Shown: positions 9,493 through 18,878, numbered from the stretch's first letter. The stretch: 64,000 nt of DNA from Fodinibius sp036381435 (GCA_036381435.1 DASVCW010000038.1:1-64000), one strand, 5' to 3'. Numbers and translations are program-made. The notes: a model not told the origin generated them from the letters alone.

Positions 9493-10569
9493 ATGGCAGT
9501 AGCAGAAAGAAGCATTGAAGAACTATTGGGTAATGAAGCAGAAGACCTGCTTAATCATGAGTGTAAAACTATTTCTAAAGACAAAATTCACCTTATCAGT
9601 CCGTCTTATGTAGATGATGTTTGGTATCATTCTGACCGCAGTCCGCGAGTGCTTCGTAGTCTGCAAACCTTGATTAATCATGGGCGACTCGCCGGTACGG
9701 GGCATGTGTCCATTTTGCCGGTTGATCAGGGTGTAGAACATTCCGGTGGTGCCTCGTTTGCTCCCAATCCCGAGTATTTTGATCCCGCAAAGATTGTTGA
9801 GCTGGCCATGGAAGGCGGATGCAATGGTGTTGCTTCAACCTTTGGGGTATTGGGTTCTGTGGCCCGAAAATACGCTCACAAAATTCCCTTTATTGTGAAG
9901 ATTAATCACAATGAACTAATGACTTATCCCAATACTTATAATCAAATTATGTTCGGTACGGTTGAACGTGCTTATGATATGGGAGCGGTTGCAGTGGGAG
10001 CTACTATTTATTTTGGCTCACCCGAATCTGACCGACAAATTCAGGAAGTAGCCCTCGCATTTGAGCGGGCTCATGAATTAGGTATGGCAACTATTCTTTG
10101 GTGCTATACCCGAAATTCCGCCTTCAAAGTGAACGGCACCGATTATCATGCTTCAGCCGATTTAACGGGGCAGGCAAACCATTTAGGAGTTACTATTCAG
10201 GCTGACATCATCAAACAAAAACTGCCTACCAACAACGGTGGTTATAAAGCGTTGAATATGGGAGATTCATCTTACGGAAAACTGGATGAAGACATTTATG
10301 ATGAACTGAGTAGTAATCATCCCATCGATTTAGCCCGCTACCAAGTGGCCAATTGTTATATGGGCCGGGCCGGTTTAATTAACTCCGGCGGGGCTTCCGG
10401 CAAGAACGATTTTGCCCAGGCAGTTCGTACCGCAGTTGTCAACAAACGTGCCGGCGGTATGGGCTTGATCAGTGGACGAAAAGCTTTTCAGCGCCCGATG
10501 AAAGACGGAGTCAAGTTGCTCAATTTGATTCAGGATGTTTACCTGGATGATGATATCACCGTAGCATAA
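9493..10569 (+). CDS. fbaB: Class I fructose-bisphosphate aldolase (FbaB/DhnA type)
   Basis: 358 aa. It cleaves fructose 1,6-bisphosphate in glycolysis, or makes it in gluconeogenesis, through a lysine Schiff base. Features are LPVDQGVEHSGGASFAPNPEYFDP (about residues 76-99), the strand IPFIVKINHNELMTYPNTYNQ (about 134-154), VGATIYFGSPES, and C-terminal INSGGASGKNDF and GLISGRKAFQRPMK, which form the phosphate site. Length and motifs fit the bacterial FbaB group rather than the shorter archaeal enzymes. A good SD and a downstream terminator mark it as monocistronic. Confidence 0.93.
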   Translation: MAVAERSIEELLGNEAEDLLNHECKTISKDKIHLISPSYVDDVWYHSDRSPRVLRSLQTLINHGRLAGTGHVSILPVDQGVEHSGGASFAPNPEYFDPAKIVELAMEGGCNGVASTFGVLGSVARKYAHKIPFIVKINHNELMTYPNTYNQIMFGTVERAYDMGAVAVGATIYFGSPESDRQIQEVALAFERAHELGMATILWCYTRNSAFKVNGTDYHASADLTGQANHLGVTIQADIIKQKLPTNNGGYKALNMGDSSYGKLDEDIYDELSSNHPIDLARYQVANCYMGRAGLINSGGASGKNDFAQAVRTAVVNKRAGGMGLISGRKAFQRPMKDGVKLLNLIQDVYLDDDITVA

Positions 10570-10589
10570 AAAGCTTTATTAAAACTGTG

Positions 10590-10622
10590 AAGCCTTATGG
10601 AGATCATCCATAGGGCTTTTTT
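10590..10622 (+). terminator. Intrinsic terminator after the aldolase gene
   Basis: Stem AAGCCTTATGG / CCATAGGGCTT (one G-U pair) with a 7-base loop, followed by TTTTTT. It starts 20 bases after the stop. Confidence 0.88.
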
Positions 10623-10713
10623 CTTTGAAACTGTCTCTTATTCTTTTCGTTTAATACTATCTCTGTTATTTTAAAGATATTGTATTTCCTTTTTAACCTG
10701 ATCACAGAGTTAT

Positions 10714-11808
10714 TTGGCTGATAATAAAGATCAAATATCGGAAGCCCCACCAAGATATTTTTCGAAAAAGTATCTTTTTATATCGATAGCGCTCAGCGTA
10801 GCCTCGATGGCTTTGGTCGTTTATTTGACTTACACGCCGGGCGTACTTGAACATCTCAAACCTAAGCGCCTGCCGGGGCTTTTCATCGCTCTCGTAGTCT
10901 CCTTTTTGAGGTTATGGTTTGCCGCGGCCAAAATACGCTTTCTCTCTGAAGCCCAGTTAAGCTGGGTGGCATCATTCCGGGTGATGCTTAGCTGGGATTT
11001 TACTTCGGCCGTTACCCCATCTACCGTAGGCGGCGCCCCGATGGCCACATATGCCCTTACCAAAGAAGGATTTCGATTGGGACAGTCAACTGCTATTATT
11101 TTATATGGTGTGCTGCTTGATCAGCTTTGGTTCGCGCTGGCCGTGCCCATTTTGGTGATTGCCGGTTTTTTCTATGAAGTCATACCCAGCAACATCGGGA
11201 TGATCGGGCATGCTTCCATGATTTTACTTTACATCGGTTTGTTAAGTTATGCGGGATTGATGGCTTACGGAGTACTGAAAAATCCTGATGCTATAAAAAA
11301 GGTGGTAAACTTCATTTTTAAGCTACCGTTTTTGCGCCGCTGGAGAAAAAAGGTAAGCGAAGAAGCTGAAATTCTGGTCGCATATTCCCACGAACTCAGA
11401 AAAAAACCTACCAGCTTTTTGCTGAAAGCTTTTTCTCTTTCCACCATGTCATGGCTCTGCCGTATAGCCCTGCCGACAATTGTAATTCTCAGCCTGCTTC
11501 CCGCCAACGAAATTCTTTCCTTTTTGCGGAGTTTAGCTATGAACCTGGCCTTTCTTATCGTGCCCACACCCGGCGGCAGTGGTGGGGTTGAGGGATTATT
11601 TGCCCTCTTTCAGGGTCCGTTGATTGATCGCAAGGCATTTATCGGACTGGCCGTTTTCGCCTGGCGGATTATCAGTTACTACATCACCATTGGCTTGGGG
11701 ATGATGGCGACCACCTGGTACATCAACCGGTCGATCGTTGATAGTTATGACAACAACTCTGGTGAAGTAGAAGAAACCCCAAAATCGGTGCGGGATGAGG
11801 TAGCATAA
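10714..11808 (+). CDS. Flippase-like lysylphosphatidylglycerol synthase TM family protein (UPF0104/AglD-like)
   Basis: 364 aa, TTG start, polytopic. The family marker region SFRVMLSWDFTSAVTPSTVGGAPMA is at about residues 85-110. Helices lie at about 22-45, 55-75, 120-150, 160-185, 245-275 and 310-335. The C-terminal VPTPGGSGGVEGLFALF motif is also typical. These proteins are homologous to the membrane half of MprF and to lipid-linked sugar enzymes, and probably move lipids or lipid-linked intermediates. There is no catalytic aminoacyl-transferase domain, so a function in lysyl-PG synthesis should not be assumed. Confidence 0.85.
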   Translation: MADNKDQISEAPPRYFSKKYLFISIALSVASMALVVYLTYTPGVLEHLKPKRLPGLFIALVVSFLRLWFAAAKIRFLSEAQLSWVASFRVMLSWDFTSAVTPSTVGGAPMATYALTKEGFRLGQSTAIILYGVLLDQLWFALAVPILVIAGFFYEVIPSNIGMIGHASMILLYIGLLSYAGLMAYGVLKNPDAIKKVVNFIFKLPFLRRWRKKVSEEAEILVAYSHELRKKPTSFLLKAFSLSTMSWLCRIALPTIVILSLLPANEILSFLRSLAMNLAFLIVPTPGGSGGVEGLFALFQGPLIDRKAFIGLAVFAWRIISYYITIGLGMMATTWYINRSIVDSYDNNSGEVEETPKSVRDEVA

Positions 11809-11893
11809 ACTTTTAATTCTTAATTTTTGCCGAAGGCATCCCTTCGGGAGAATTATGAATTGAAAGTTCAAAGAAATCAAGTGTGCCAGAATA

Positions 11894-11952
11894 AACTCAA
11901 CATTCAACATTCAACATTCAACATTCAACATTTAAAATTCATAATTCATAAT
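11894..11952. repeat. Heptanucleotide CATTCAA tandem array followed by ATTCATA repeats
   Basis: Four exact CATTCAA units run at 11901-11928, flanked by degenerate units (AACTCAA before, CATTTAA after). Then come AATTCATA and ATTCATA. The array ends 5-6 bases before the ATG of the epimerase gene. Such a simple array can change length by slippage. Confidence 0.85.
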
Positions 11953-11956
11953 TGAA

Positions 11957-12352
11957 ATGCACATAGATCACATCGGTGTAGCAGTAAAAGACCTGGAAGC
12001 AGCTATTAAAACTTACGAAAAGTTGCTCAACGGCAAATGCTATAAAAGGGAAACGGTAGAAGATCAAAAGGTTGAAACGGCTTTTTTTAAAACGGGTGAA
12101 TCTAAAGTGGAATTGCTGGGGGCCACGGATAACGACTCAGTAATCGCAAAATATGTGGAAAAGAAAGGCGAAGGAATGCATCATGTAGCTTTCGAAGTGG
12201 CTGATATTCACGCCGAATTAAAACGGCTGCGGGATGAAGGCTTCACTCTCCTCAGCGATAAACCAACCCCCGGGGCTGATAATAAATTGGTAGCTTTTGT
12301 CCATCCCAAAGATAATTGCGGGGTTTTGGTTGAACTTTGCCAGTCCCAGTAA
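11957..12352 (+). CDS. mce: Methylmalonyl-CoA epimerase
   Basis: 131 aa VOC-fold metalloenzyme that interconverts (R)- and (S)-methylmalonyl-CoA for propionate metabolism. Metal ligands are visible: H at residue 5 (HIDHIGVAV), E in SKVELLG, H in GMHHVAFEV, and the C-terminal E in VLVELCQ. It is a single-domain enzyme of normal length. The mutase subunits are not in the window. The start lies directly downstream of a tandem heptamer array. Confidence 0.92.
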   Translation: MHIDHIGVAVKDLEAAIKTYEKLLNGKCYKRETVEDQKVETAFFKTGESKVELLGATDNDSVIAKYVEKKGEGMHHVAFEVADIHAELKRLRDEGFTLLSDKPTPGADNKLVAFVHPKDNCGVLVELCQSQ

Positions 12353-12430
12353 AGTTTTTATTTCTCTGTGAAACTCAGTGCCTTCTCTGCTGAACTCTGT
12401 GTTTAACCCACCGCTTTTAAATCAGAAATA

Positions 12431-13831
12431 ATGCGCCAGATATTATTCAAGTCATCCAAAACGATAGCATTACTCATCGGCTTACTTTTCATCATTCAAG
12501 CCACCGCGCTTGCCCATGTAAAATGGTTTAGCGATTTCAGCTTTTCGGATCAGCCCTTAACGCTGGATCAAGCCGTTGATGCCACCTTCATTTTTTTAAC
12601 ACTGCTAAGCATGGCCGTGATCGGACTTTTGGTCTATCTCGACTGGAGGCTAAAAGAAACAAGATGGTTTAACCGGGTTAACGCCTGGCTTGAATCTCAA
12701 AGTGAATATAGTTTGATGGTAATGCGTGTCGCCGCCGGAGCGATTCTATTACTTTCCTGGCAGGCGGATGCGATGCTGGTGCCCGGTCTTTCCATCACCG
12801 CAGTCTGGATTGGCTGGTTTCAGTTTATTCTGGCTTTGTTACTGCTATTCAGGCGAACGGTACCGGTCGCGGGTATCGGGCTCATCATCCTTTATGGTAT
12901 TGGTATCTATGAATTCGGCTTTTTTCACATGCTGGATTATCCTATGTATGCCGGTGCCGGTTATTACCTGGCTGTGAGTAATAGCAGCAATCAGAAAATA
13001 CGGGGTACCGGTCTGCCCGCTTTGTATATCACTGTAGGTTTTTCATTGTGCTGGGTGGCACTGGAAAAAATTATTTATCCCCAGTGGGGACTGTATGTAT
13101 TAGCGCAAAATCCGCAATTAGCACTTGGGCTGGATTTAAATTTCTTTTTGGTCGGGGCGGCTTTCGTAGAATTTGCTCTGGGTTACCTGTTAATTATCTG
13201 CCTTCTTCAGCGTCCCTTAGCTCTGGTTATTACCCTTGTTTTTTTTACCACCACACTTGTTTTTGGCAAGCTGGAAATTATTGGGCATACCCTCATTCAC
13301 GGAGCGTTAATTGTTTTTCTGTTTGAAGGACCGGGCAAAATTTATCGGGCACCCATTACATTTCATAAACGACTGGGGCTGCGATCTGCTTTCGCCTCGA
13401 TAAATTTTTTGGTGCTACTGGTTATTTTGTTAAGTGCTTATACCTACAGTGCCTGGCAACAGTACGAAAGCCACCAACAGGTTGTTACCAATCATCATGG
13501 AAAAGTTGTTGTTTCTGATTCAATGGTCGTTCCAACTGTTGGTCTTTCCGTTTATAAAGATGAGCTGGCGGGCTGGAACATTCATCTGGAAACAGAAAAT
13601 TTTACCTTCACCCCTGAGAATTTTGGTGAATCTCATGTTCCGGGACAAGGCCATGCTCATCTATATATTGACGGACGAAAAGAAGCCCGGCTTTACAGTT
13701 CCTGGTATCATATTCCTGAGTTACTTCCGGGAAAGCATATCCTAAGAGTAACACTTAATGCAAATACCCATGATGAGTATGTTTACCGGGAAGAAGTTAT
13801 TTCGGATACGGCGACGGTTGTGGCTGAGTGA
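12431..13831 (+). CDS. DoxX-like polytopic membrane protein with C-terminal HxH periplasmic domain
   Basis: 466 aa. A cleavable signal or first helix ends at ALAHVKWFSDF (about residue 30), followed by roughly nine to ten helices to about residue 350. The arrangement of short helices recalls DoxX/terminal-oxidase-like membrane proteins. After a last helix, an extracytoplasmic domain (about 360-460) carries GQGHAHLYIDGRKEARLYSSWYHIP and ends with NANTHDEYVY. The closely spaced histidines suggest metal binding, and similar segments occur in proteins near copper-handling genes (recalled, not searched). The family name is tentative and no partner gene is adjacent. Confidence 0.6.
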   Translation: MRQILFKSSKTIALLIGLLFIIQATALAHVKWFSDFSFSDQPLTLDQAVDATFIFLTLLSMAVIGLLVYLDWRLKETRWFNRVNAWLESQSEYSLMVMRVAAGAILLLSWQADAMLVPGLSITAVWIGWFQFILALLLLFRRTVPVAGIGLIILYGIGIYEFGFFHMLDYPMYAGAGYYLAVSNSSNQKIRGTGLPALYITVGFSLCWVALEKIIYPQWGLYVLAQNPQLALGLDLNFFLVGAAFVEFALGYLLIICLLQRPLALVITLVFFTTTLVFGKLEIIGHTLIHGALIVFLFEGPGKIYRAPITFHKRLGLRSAFASINFLVLLVILLSAYTYSAWQQYESHQQVVTNHHGKVVVSDSMVVPTVGLSVYKDELAGWNIHLETENFTFTPENFGESHVPGQGHAHLYIDGRKEARLYSSWYHIPELLPGKHILRVTLNANTHDEYVYREEVISDTATVVAE

Positions 13832-14234
13832 TGTTGGAATGATGAATTGTAGGAGTTAGATTGACTGCAGAGAGAGTCCTTAAATTTCTACTCGCATAGA
13901 GGGCAAGAATACTATCCTAAAAACTTATCAGCGCATAGCTGGCCTCATGTTCAAAAAAGCCGGGCAGTCCAATAAGGAAATAGAACGCGAAAGCTCTTTC
14001 CCAAAGGCGCCCGGCTGCTTATCTTTAATAATGCAGAATCTGCAAAAAATTGCTTCAGATGCATAACCAAGTCTAAGGTTTTAAATGGAGTCGGGGGATT
14101 TCTGAAGCAGACTTTGAGACTTCAGCGCTCGCGGACTCAAAGAATCCACCTTTTACCATTGAATCAGACAAGAAACAGCTTTAATTTCGGGTGTGAGCCT
14201 AAAAAAGATTATTTCTCTAAATTATTAAAGAATT
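13832..14234. other. 403-bp intergenic region with one strong hairpin
   Basis: No convincing ORF. At 13958-14016 an exact 8-bp stem (AGCCGGGC with GCCCGGCT) encloses 43 bases that can fold further (GGAAA with TTTCC around GAACGCGAAAGCTC). Six A residues precede it and TTATCTTT follows. It may be the terminator of the upstream gene or a small structured RNA. A second symmetry, TTTGAG...CTCAAA, is near 14113-14140. Confidence 0.5.
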
Positions 14235-14975
14235 ATGTCGCGATCCGTTTTACTAACCGCCGCCGTAGAAGATACTGAAATCTTCCGGCCACAATTAGAA
14301 CAGCAGAAAGTGACCCTGTTGCATTATCCGTTGGAGCGCTACCGTAAAGTGGATGGAAATGGAACCATTTCAGATACTTTTGAACAACTTGATGATTTTG
14401 AAAATATCGCTTACGGCAGCAAGCGAAACGCAAGATTTTTCGTTGAAAAAATGAAGGAGTTTGAAAAGCTGGATGAAGTACGGGAGCGGCTGAACCTGGC
14501 ATTAAATCAGGAAACGGCAGATTATCTTGAAGGGGAGGGAGTTCCTGCCATTCACCCCCAAGCCAATGGAAAGGCCATTAACGTGATGGAATTTATGCTG
14601 CGGACAAGGCGCATCGGTAACACACTTTACCCTTGTGGAGATAAAACCAAAGAAGATCTACCGGGATTTTTACAAGAGCTGGACATCCCGGTAAAAGAGC
14701 TTATACTTTTTACGCTTGAGGGACCGAAGGAACAGGATTTAATGAAGTTCCGGGAAGACCTTGCTGCCCGCAATCCGGCCATCGTTATTTTTCATTCCCG
14801 CCGGTCGGTCAACCGCACCCTGGCCGCCTTTCCGGTGTTAAACTGTGATAATGTTCAGATTATAAGCGGCGATCAAGCCGTTACGGATAAATTAAAGGAG
14901 AAGGGAATTTCAGTAGATTTTCAAGCCGAAGGAAGCTGGGAGTCTATTTTAGAGAAGCTTGGGAATATCGAATAA
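14235..14975 (+). CDS. hemD: Uroporphyrinogen-III synthase (HemD) family protein
   Basis: 246 aa, two alpha/beta lobes as expected for HemD, which closes hydroxymethylbilane to uroporphyrinogen III in heme and corrinoid synthesis. N-terminal lobe: VLLTAAVEDTEIFRPQLEQQ and HYPLERYRKV. Middle: FENIAYGSKRNARFFVEKM, matching the usual (D/E)xxxxTSxNAV site, and LNQETADYLEG, matching VGxxTAxxL. C-terminal lobe: LYPCGDKTKEDLPGFL, and IVIFHSRRSVNRTLA in place of the usual FTSPSAV. HemD sequences are very divergent, so the call rests on motif order and length. No other heme gene is adjacent. Confidence 0.72.
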   Translation: MSRSVLLTAAVEDTEIFRPQLEQQKVTLLHYPLERYRKVDGNGTISDTFEQLDDFENIAYGSKRNARFFVEKMKEFEKLDEVRERLNLALNQETADYLEGEGVPAIHPQANGKAINVMEFMLRTRRIGNTLYPCGDKTKEDLPGFLQELDIPVKELILFTLEGPKEQDLMKFREDLAARNPAIVIFHSRRSVNRTLAAFPVLNCDNVQIISGDQAVTDKLKEKGISVDFQAEGSWESILEKLGNIE

Positions 14976-15412
14976 CGAACAACAGCCATAGACATCCCCT
15001 TGGGAGAATGATGAAGTGCATGGTTGTGAGTGGAATTCTGCTTCCTACCGAAAAATGAAGCCTGTCAATCCCCCTGCGCCCCCTTCTCCAAGGAGGAAAT
15101 TAAACCTGAGTCGAAATTGCACCTCCAGTCGGTTTACGAATATTTGGAAACTGATAAAACAGTTTTAGCATAAATTTTGGGCGAGCAACAAAAGTCCCCC
15201 TTGGCGAAGGGGGATTTAGGGGAATTGAACAGACTGAAATCTCATTCACAGTTTAGAACCTCATCTGTCCCGTCAAAAGCAAATAGCCCAAAGGTTGCAG
15301 CTGTCCGACCTACATTTTCTATCCTCTAACAGTTTCGGGAGTACAACTCCCTCATAGCGCAGAGTTTCTTAGCGAACCTTGCGCAAACTTAGCGTGCCTT
15401 GCGGTTACTAAT
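14976..15412. repeat. 437-bp repeat-filled spacer (CCCCC/GGGGG and CGCAGAG families)
   Basis: It contains AATCCCCCTGCGCCCCC at about 15064, its inverted partner region CCCCCTTGGCGAAGGGGGA at about 15190, and GCGCAGAGTTTCTTAGCGAA plus CTTAGCGTGCCTTGCGG at about 15357-15407. All belong to dispersed families found again elsewhere in this window. No coding signal. Confidence 0.65.
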
Positions 15413-17815
15413 TTATCGGAACTCCACCACGGTACAACCCGCGCCGCCTTGTTCGATAGGGGCCAGCCGGTAGCTCTTGACTTCTTTTCGTTTCTCTAAA
15501 TATTCGTGTACCAGTTTTTTGAGAATACCCTCACCCTTGCCGTGAATAATCTCCACTTCATTACGCCCTGCCGCGATAGCATTATCCAGGTAATCCTGCA
15601 CTTCTTTCATTGCTTCGGGCCCGCGCATTCCGCGGATTTCCAAGGCAGGTTGTACCATTTTTCGGCGGCTTCCTCCCACAACATTCACTTTAATCCGCTG
15701 CTTTTTATTCCTTTTTGAAGCATCTTCAACCTTGATCAATTTTTTATATTTCGTTTTTATGCGCAATCCATTGGTTGAAACGACCGCTTCCTTGCCATTG
15801 ATTTCCTCAAGTTCACCGGTGGTGTTAGCATCCTGCAGGCGAACCAAATCACCCACTTTGGGTCGCTTCTTAGAATCCCGGAACTGCCGGCTTTTTTCCT
15901 CTTCAAGGTTTTCGAGTTCTGAATCAACATCTTCGCGAAAATCGGCTATTTCACGGCGCACCTGCTTAATTGTATCATCATCCTTTTGTCCCTTTTCAAC
16001 GATGCGCTCCACCGCCTCTTCAATCTTTTTATTGGCTGAATCCATAATAGATTTGGCCTCTTTCAAGGCCTTTTCACGAATATTCTGTTTGTCCTTTTCA
16101 ATAGCTGAACGCTTTTCCTCGTAGCGATGCCGCTCTTTCTCGGTATGGGATTTTAATTCGTCATACTTTCGCTTGAGCTCATCCGCCTCCTGGGTTTTCG
16201 TTTCAAGTTCAGAAATCAGGGTTTCCATATCACTTTTGGCTTCACCCAATAGTATGCGCGCTTTTTGTAGAAGATTATTCTGCACCTGCATTCGCTCAGC
16301 GATTTCAAATGCATAGCTGCTGCCCGGAATCCCTTTTTTGAAACGATAAGTGGGCGAAAGGGTGGTTTGATCAAATTCCATCGAGCCGTTTACAGCATGT
16401 TCATGGTCATGAGCAAAAACTTTGAGCGAGCCGTGGTGGGTGGTGACCAGAATCTTTGATTTGCGCTCCATCAGTAGTTCAATCAGCGCTTGAAACAGGG
16501 CGCCGCCTTCTTCAGGATCGGTTCCGGCCGCGGCTTCATCAATTAAAACGAGACTATGTTTATCAGCATTATCAAGGGTGTTTTTCATCCATTGTAGACG
16601 TGATGAAAAGGTACTGAGGTCGTTTTCAACGGATTGATCATCACCCATATCAACAAAAATGCCGCTAAAAATGGGAATTTCGGATGAATCACGGGCAGGG
16701 ATGGCAAAGCCCGATTGAATCATTATGCAGCAAAGCCCCAGCGTTTTTAGCGCTACCGATTTTCCCCCCGCATTGGGACCGGTGATCATCAGGCAGCGCT
16801 CTTCTTCGGAAAGCTCCATATTTAAAGGCACAATTGTTTCGCGCTTTTCTTGCGGGAGCGACAAATTTTTCAGGGCCAGCAAGGGGTTGTAAGCCTCCCG
16901 CAAATAAAGATGAGAGGTTTCCGAAATAGCAGGGATGTATCCATCGAAGTCAATGCTTAGTTGAGCTTTGGCAGCAATGACATCAAAAATGCCGAGTACG
17001 GTCAGGTTTTGACGGATGGAATCGCTTTGTTCGCGTACTTTTGATGTGAGTTCCCGGAGAATTCGCTCAATTTCGCGCTGCTCTTCAGATTCAAGCTGAC
17101 GAATTTCATTGTTGATGTTGAGAGCTTCAACCGGTTCAATGTAAACGGTTTGCCCGGATGATGATACATCATGTACAAAGCCCTGAACCTTGCGCTTGTA
17201 CTCCGCCAGAACGGGAATAACCATACGTCCGCTGCGAATCGTTGGCCCTTCATCCGAAGTTTTTCCCTCTTTCGAAATCCGGCTCATCACCTTGTTGATA
17301 GTAGTACGTAAATCGTTGCGTTTTTTATTGAGGCGGCTGCGGATGGATTGTAATTTAGCGCTGGCATCGCTCCGCAGCTCCCCGTTTTCGGTGAATTTAT
17401 TTTGAAGCGTTTTTTCCAGTTCCTTCAGGGGAATCAGTCCGATGGAAACTTCCTGCAGTGCGGGATAGTCTTCTTTACGATCATTGATGTATGATTTTAC
17501 CCGCCGTGCAGTAACGGTAATTTCCAGGATTTCGATGAAAGCAGGCAGGGGAAGGATGCTGTTTTCGGCACGTGCCTTTTGCAAAAATTCACGGATATCA
17601 TGAAGGTTATTGAGCGGGAAAGCGGCATCATTTTGCAGCAAGTCCATCATTTCACCCGTTTGGCTGAGACGACGTTCGATGGTTTTTCGATCCGAAACAG
17701 GCATCATAGCTGAAAGATTTTCTTGTGCTATCACCGATCGCGACTTTTCAACCGCCGCCGATCGTACGGTTTCAAACCCGATTTTTTCTGTTAGTCGTTC
17801 TGGGAAAAAGTGCAT
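15413..17815 (-). CDS. mutS2: Endonuclease MutS2
   Basis: 800 aa. MutS2 is a MutS paralogue without the mismatch-recognition domain. It has been linked to suppression of recombination and, in some bacteria, to splitting collided ribosomes. The ATPase has the Walker A stretch ITGPNAGGKSVALKT (about residue 342), Walker B region SLVLIDEAAAGTDPEEGGALF, and TTHHGSLKVFA. A long coiled coil (about 515-640) follows. The C-terminal Smr nuclease domain (about 720-800) has LEIRGMRGPEAM and EIIHGKGEGILKKLV. Length and domain order are normal. Confidence 0.97.
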   Translation of the reverse strand: MHFFPERLTEKIGFETVRSAAVEKSRSVIAQENLSAMMPVSDRKTIERRLSQTGEMMDLLQNDAAFPLNNLHDIREFLQKARAENSILPLPAFIEILEITVTARRVKSYINDRKEDYPALQEVSIGLIPLKELEKTLQNKFTENGELRSDASAKLQSIRSRLNKKRNDLRTTINKVMSRISKEGKTSDEGPTIRSGRMVIPVLAEYKRKVQGFVHDVSSSGQTVYIEPVEALNINNEIRQLESEEQREIERILRELTSKVREQSDSIRQNLTVLGIFDVIAAKAQLSIDFDGYIPAISETSHLYLREAYNPLLALKNLSLPQEKRETIVPLNMELSEEERCLMITGPNAGGKSVALKTLGLCCIMIQSGFAIPARDSSEIPIFSGIFVDMGDDQSVENDLSTFSSRLQWMKNTLDNADKHSLVLIDEAAAGTDPEEGGALFQALIELLMERKSKILVTTHHGSLKVFAHDHEHAVNGSMEFDQTTLSPTYRFKKGIPGSSYAFEIAERMQVQNNLLQKARILLGEAKSDMETLISELETKTQEADELKRKYDELKSHTEKERHRYEEKRSAIEKDKQNIREKALKEAKSIMDSANKKIEEAVERIVEKGQKDDDTIKQVRREIADFREDVDSELENLEEEKSRQFRDSKKRPKVGDLVRLQDANTTGELEEINGKEAVVSTNGLRIKTKYKKLIKVEDASKRNKKQRIKVNVVGGSRRKMVQPALEIRGMRGPEAMKEVQDYLDNAIAAGRNEVEIIHGKGEGILKKLVHEYLEKRKEVKSYRLAPIEQGGAGCTVVEFR

Positions 17816-17888
17816 GGAATACTGCTATAATCTTTCAGGAATTGGAAATTTTAGACACTAAAATAAGCAATTATAAGCTTTATTTTGG

Positions 17889-17951
17889 GGTTCACGCAGT
17901 GCCGCAAAGCCGCAGAGGTTATTTTCTCCGTGCCTTAGCGGCTTTGCGTGA
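17889..17951. repeat. CGCAAAGCCGC palindrome between mutS2 and phzF-like gene
   Basis: CACGCAGTGCCGCAAAGCCG... and its imperfect inverse ...AGCGGCTTTGCGTG enclose AGAGGTTATTTTCTCCGTGCC. This is one of the CGCAAAG/CGCAGAG dispersed family (others at 12360-12403, 15357-15407, 45835-45911). Confidence 0.6.
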
Positions 17952-18005
17952 AACTTTCGCTGCTTTTCTTATTTTAGACTGAATGAAAATCAATGATAGA
18001 AACGA

Positions 18006-18785
18006 ATGAAATTACCCATTTACCAGGTTGATGCTTTTGCTGAACACATTTTTAAAGGAAATCCTGCCGCCGTTTGTCCGCTGGATGAGTGGCTGCCCGA
18101 TGAAGTGCTGCAAAACATCGCCATGGAAAATAACCTCTCCGAAACCGCCTTTTTTGTGGAGCAGGAAGATGGCTACCGACTGCGATGGTTTACGCCTGCC
18201 ATTGAAGTAGATCTATGCGGACATGCCACGCTGGCTTCAGCTCATGTTCTTTTTGAGCATTTGGGATATGGTGAGGAAATTATTCGTTTTGATTCCAACA
18301 GTGGTGAATTAAAAGTACGAAAAAATGGCGGCCGATTAGTGATGGACTTTCCTTCAAGCGAGTTGAATACAGTTGAAATGCCGGACAATTTAGAAAAAGC
18401 CCTTGGAATTACCGTCAAAGAAGTATTTCAGGCCACTGACTACCTTTGCATTCTTGAAAGTGAAGGGCAAGTACATAATCTAAATCCTGATTTTAAGATG
18501 ATGAGCCAAATTGAAACGCGAGGCATAATTGTCACGGCGCCGGGTAATGAAGTAGATTTTATTTCCCGGTTTTTCGCTCCCGCTGCGGGTATTGATGAAG
18601 ATCCCGTCACCGGCTCGGCCCACACCATGCTGACACCATACTGGAGCAAGGAGTTGGGGAAAACCGAGTTGACAGGTCATCAAGTTTCGAAGCGAGGTGG
18701 CATATTATATTGCAAGCAGAAAGGAGATCGGGTAGAATTGGCTGGCGAAGCGCGAATATATTTGAAAGGTGAAATTTTTGTTTGA
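18006..18785 (+). CDS. PhzF family isomerase
   Basis: 259 aa, two-lobed diaminopimelate-epimerase-like fold. The N-terminus QVDAFAEHIFKGNPAAVCPL (about residues 7-26) is diagnostic. The presumed catalytic Glu is in NNLSETAFFV (about residue 46). WFTPAIEVDLCGHATLASAHVLF follows, and the C-terminal phosphate-binding-like loop is DEDPVTGSAH. Family members include PhzF of phenazine synthesis, but most bacterial members have no known substrate, and no phenazine genes are present. Call the family, not phenazine biosynthesis. Confidence 0.92.
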   Translation: MKLPIYQVDAFAEHIFKGNPAAVCPLDEWLPDEVLQNIAMENNLSETAFFVEQEDGYRLRWFTPAIEVDLCGHATLASAHVLFEHLGYGEEIIRFDSNSGELKVRKNGGRLVMDFPSSELNTVEMPDNLEKALGITVKEVFQATDYLCILESEGQVHNLNPDFKMMSQIETRGIIVTAPGNEVDFISRFFAPAAGIDEDPVTGSAHTMLTPYWSKELGKTELTGHQVSKRGGILYCKQKGDRVELAGEARIYLKGEIFV

Positions 18786-18789
18786 ATGC

Positions 18790-18872
18790 AAGGAATAGGG
18801 TATACGGGATAAAGGTATTAGGTTCTCCATCCCTATACCTTATACCCCTATATCCCTATACCCTTATACCTT
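18790..18872. repeat. TATACC/GGTATA low-complexity inverted repeat
   Basis: GGAATAGGGTATACGGGATA, then CCCTATACCTTATACCCC and further CCCTATA and CTTATACC units; the left part is roughly inverted relative to the right. The same words recur at 21745-21785 at the end of the sensor kinase gene. Confidence 0.6.
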
Positions 18873-18878
18873 AAAACC

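Noticed and set aside
14976..15412. CRISPR-like array in repeat-rich spacers
   Set aside because: Repeats are irregular inverted pairs of several families, with no constant direct repeat, spacer length or cas genes.
18006..18785. Phenazine biosynthesis
   Set aside because: Only a PhzF-family protein is present; the family is broad and no phz operon is nearby.
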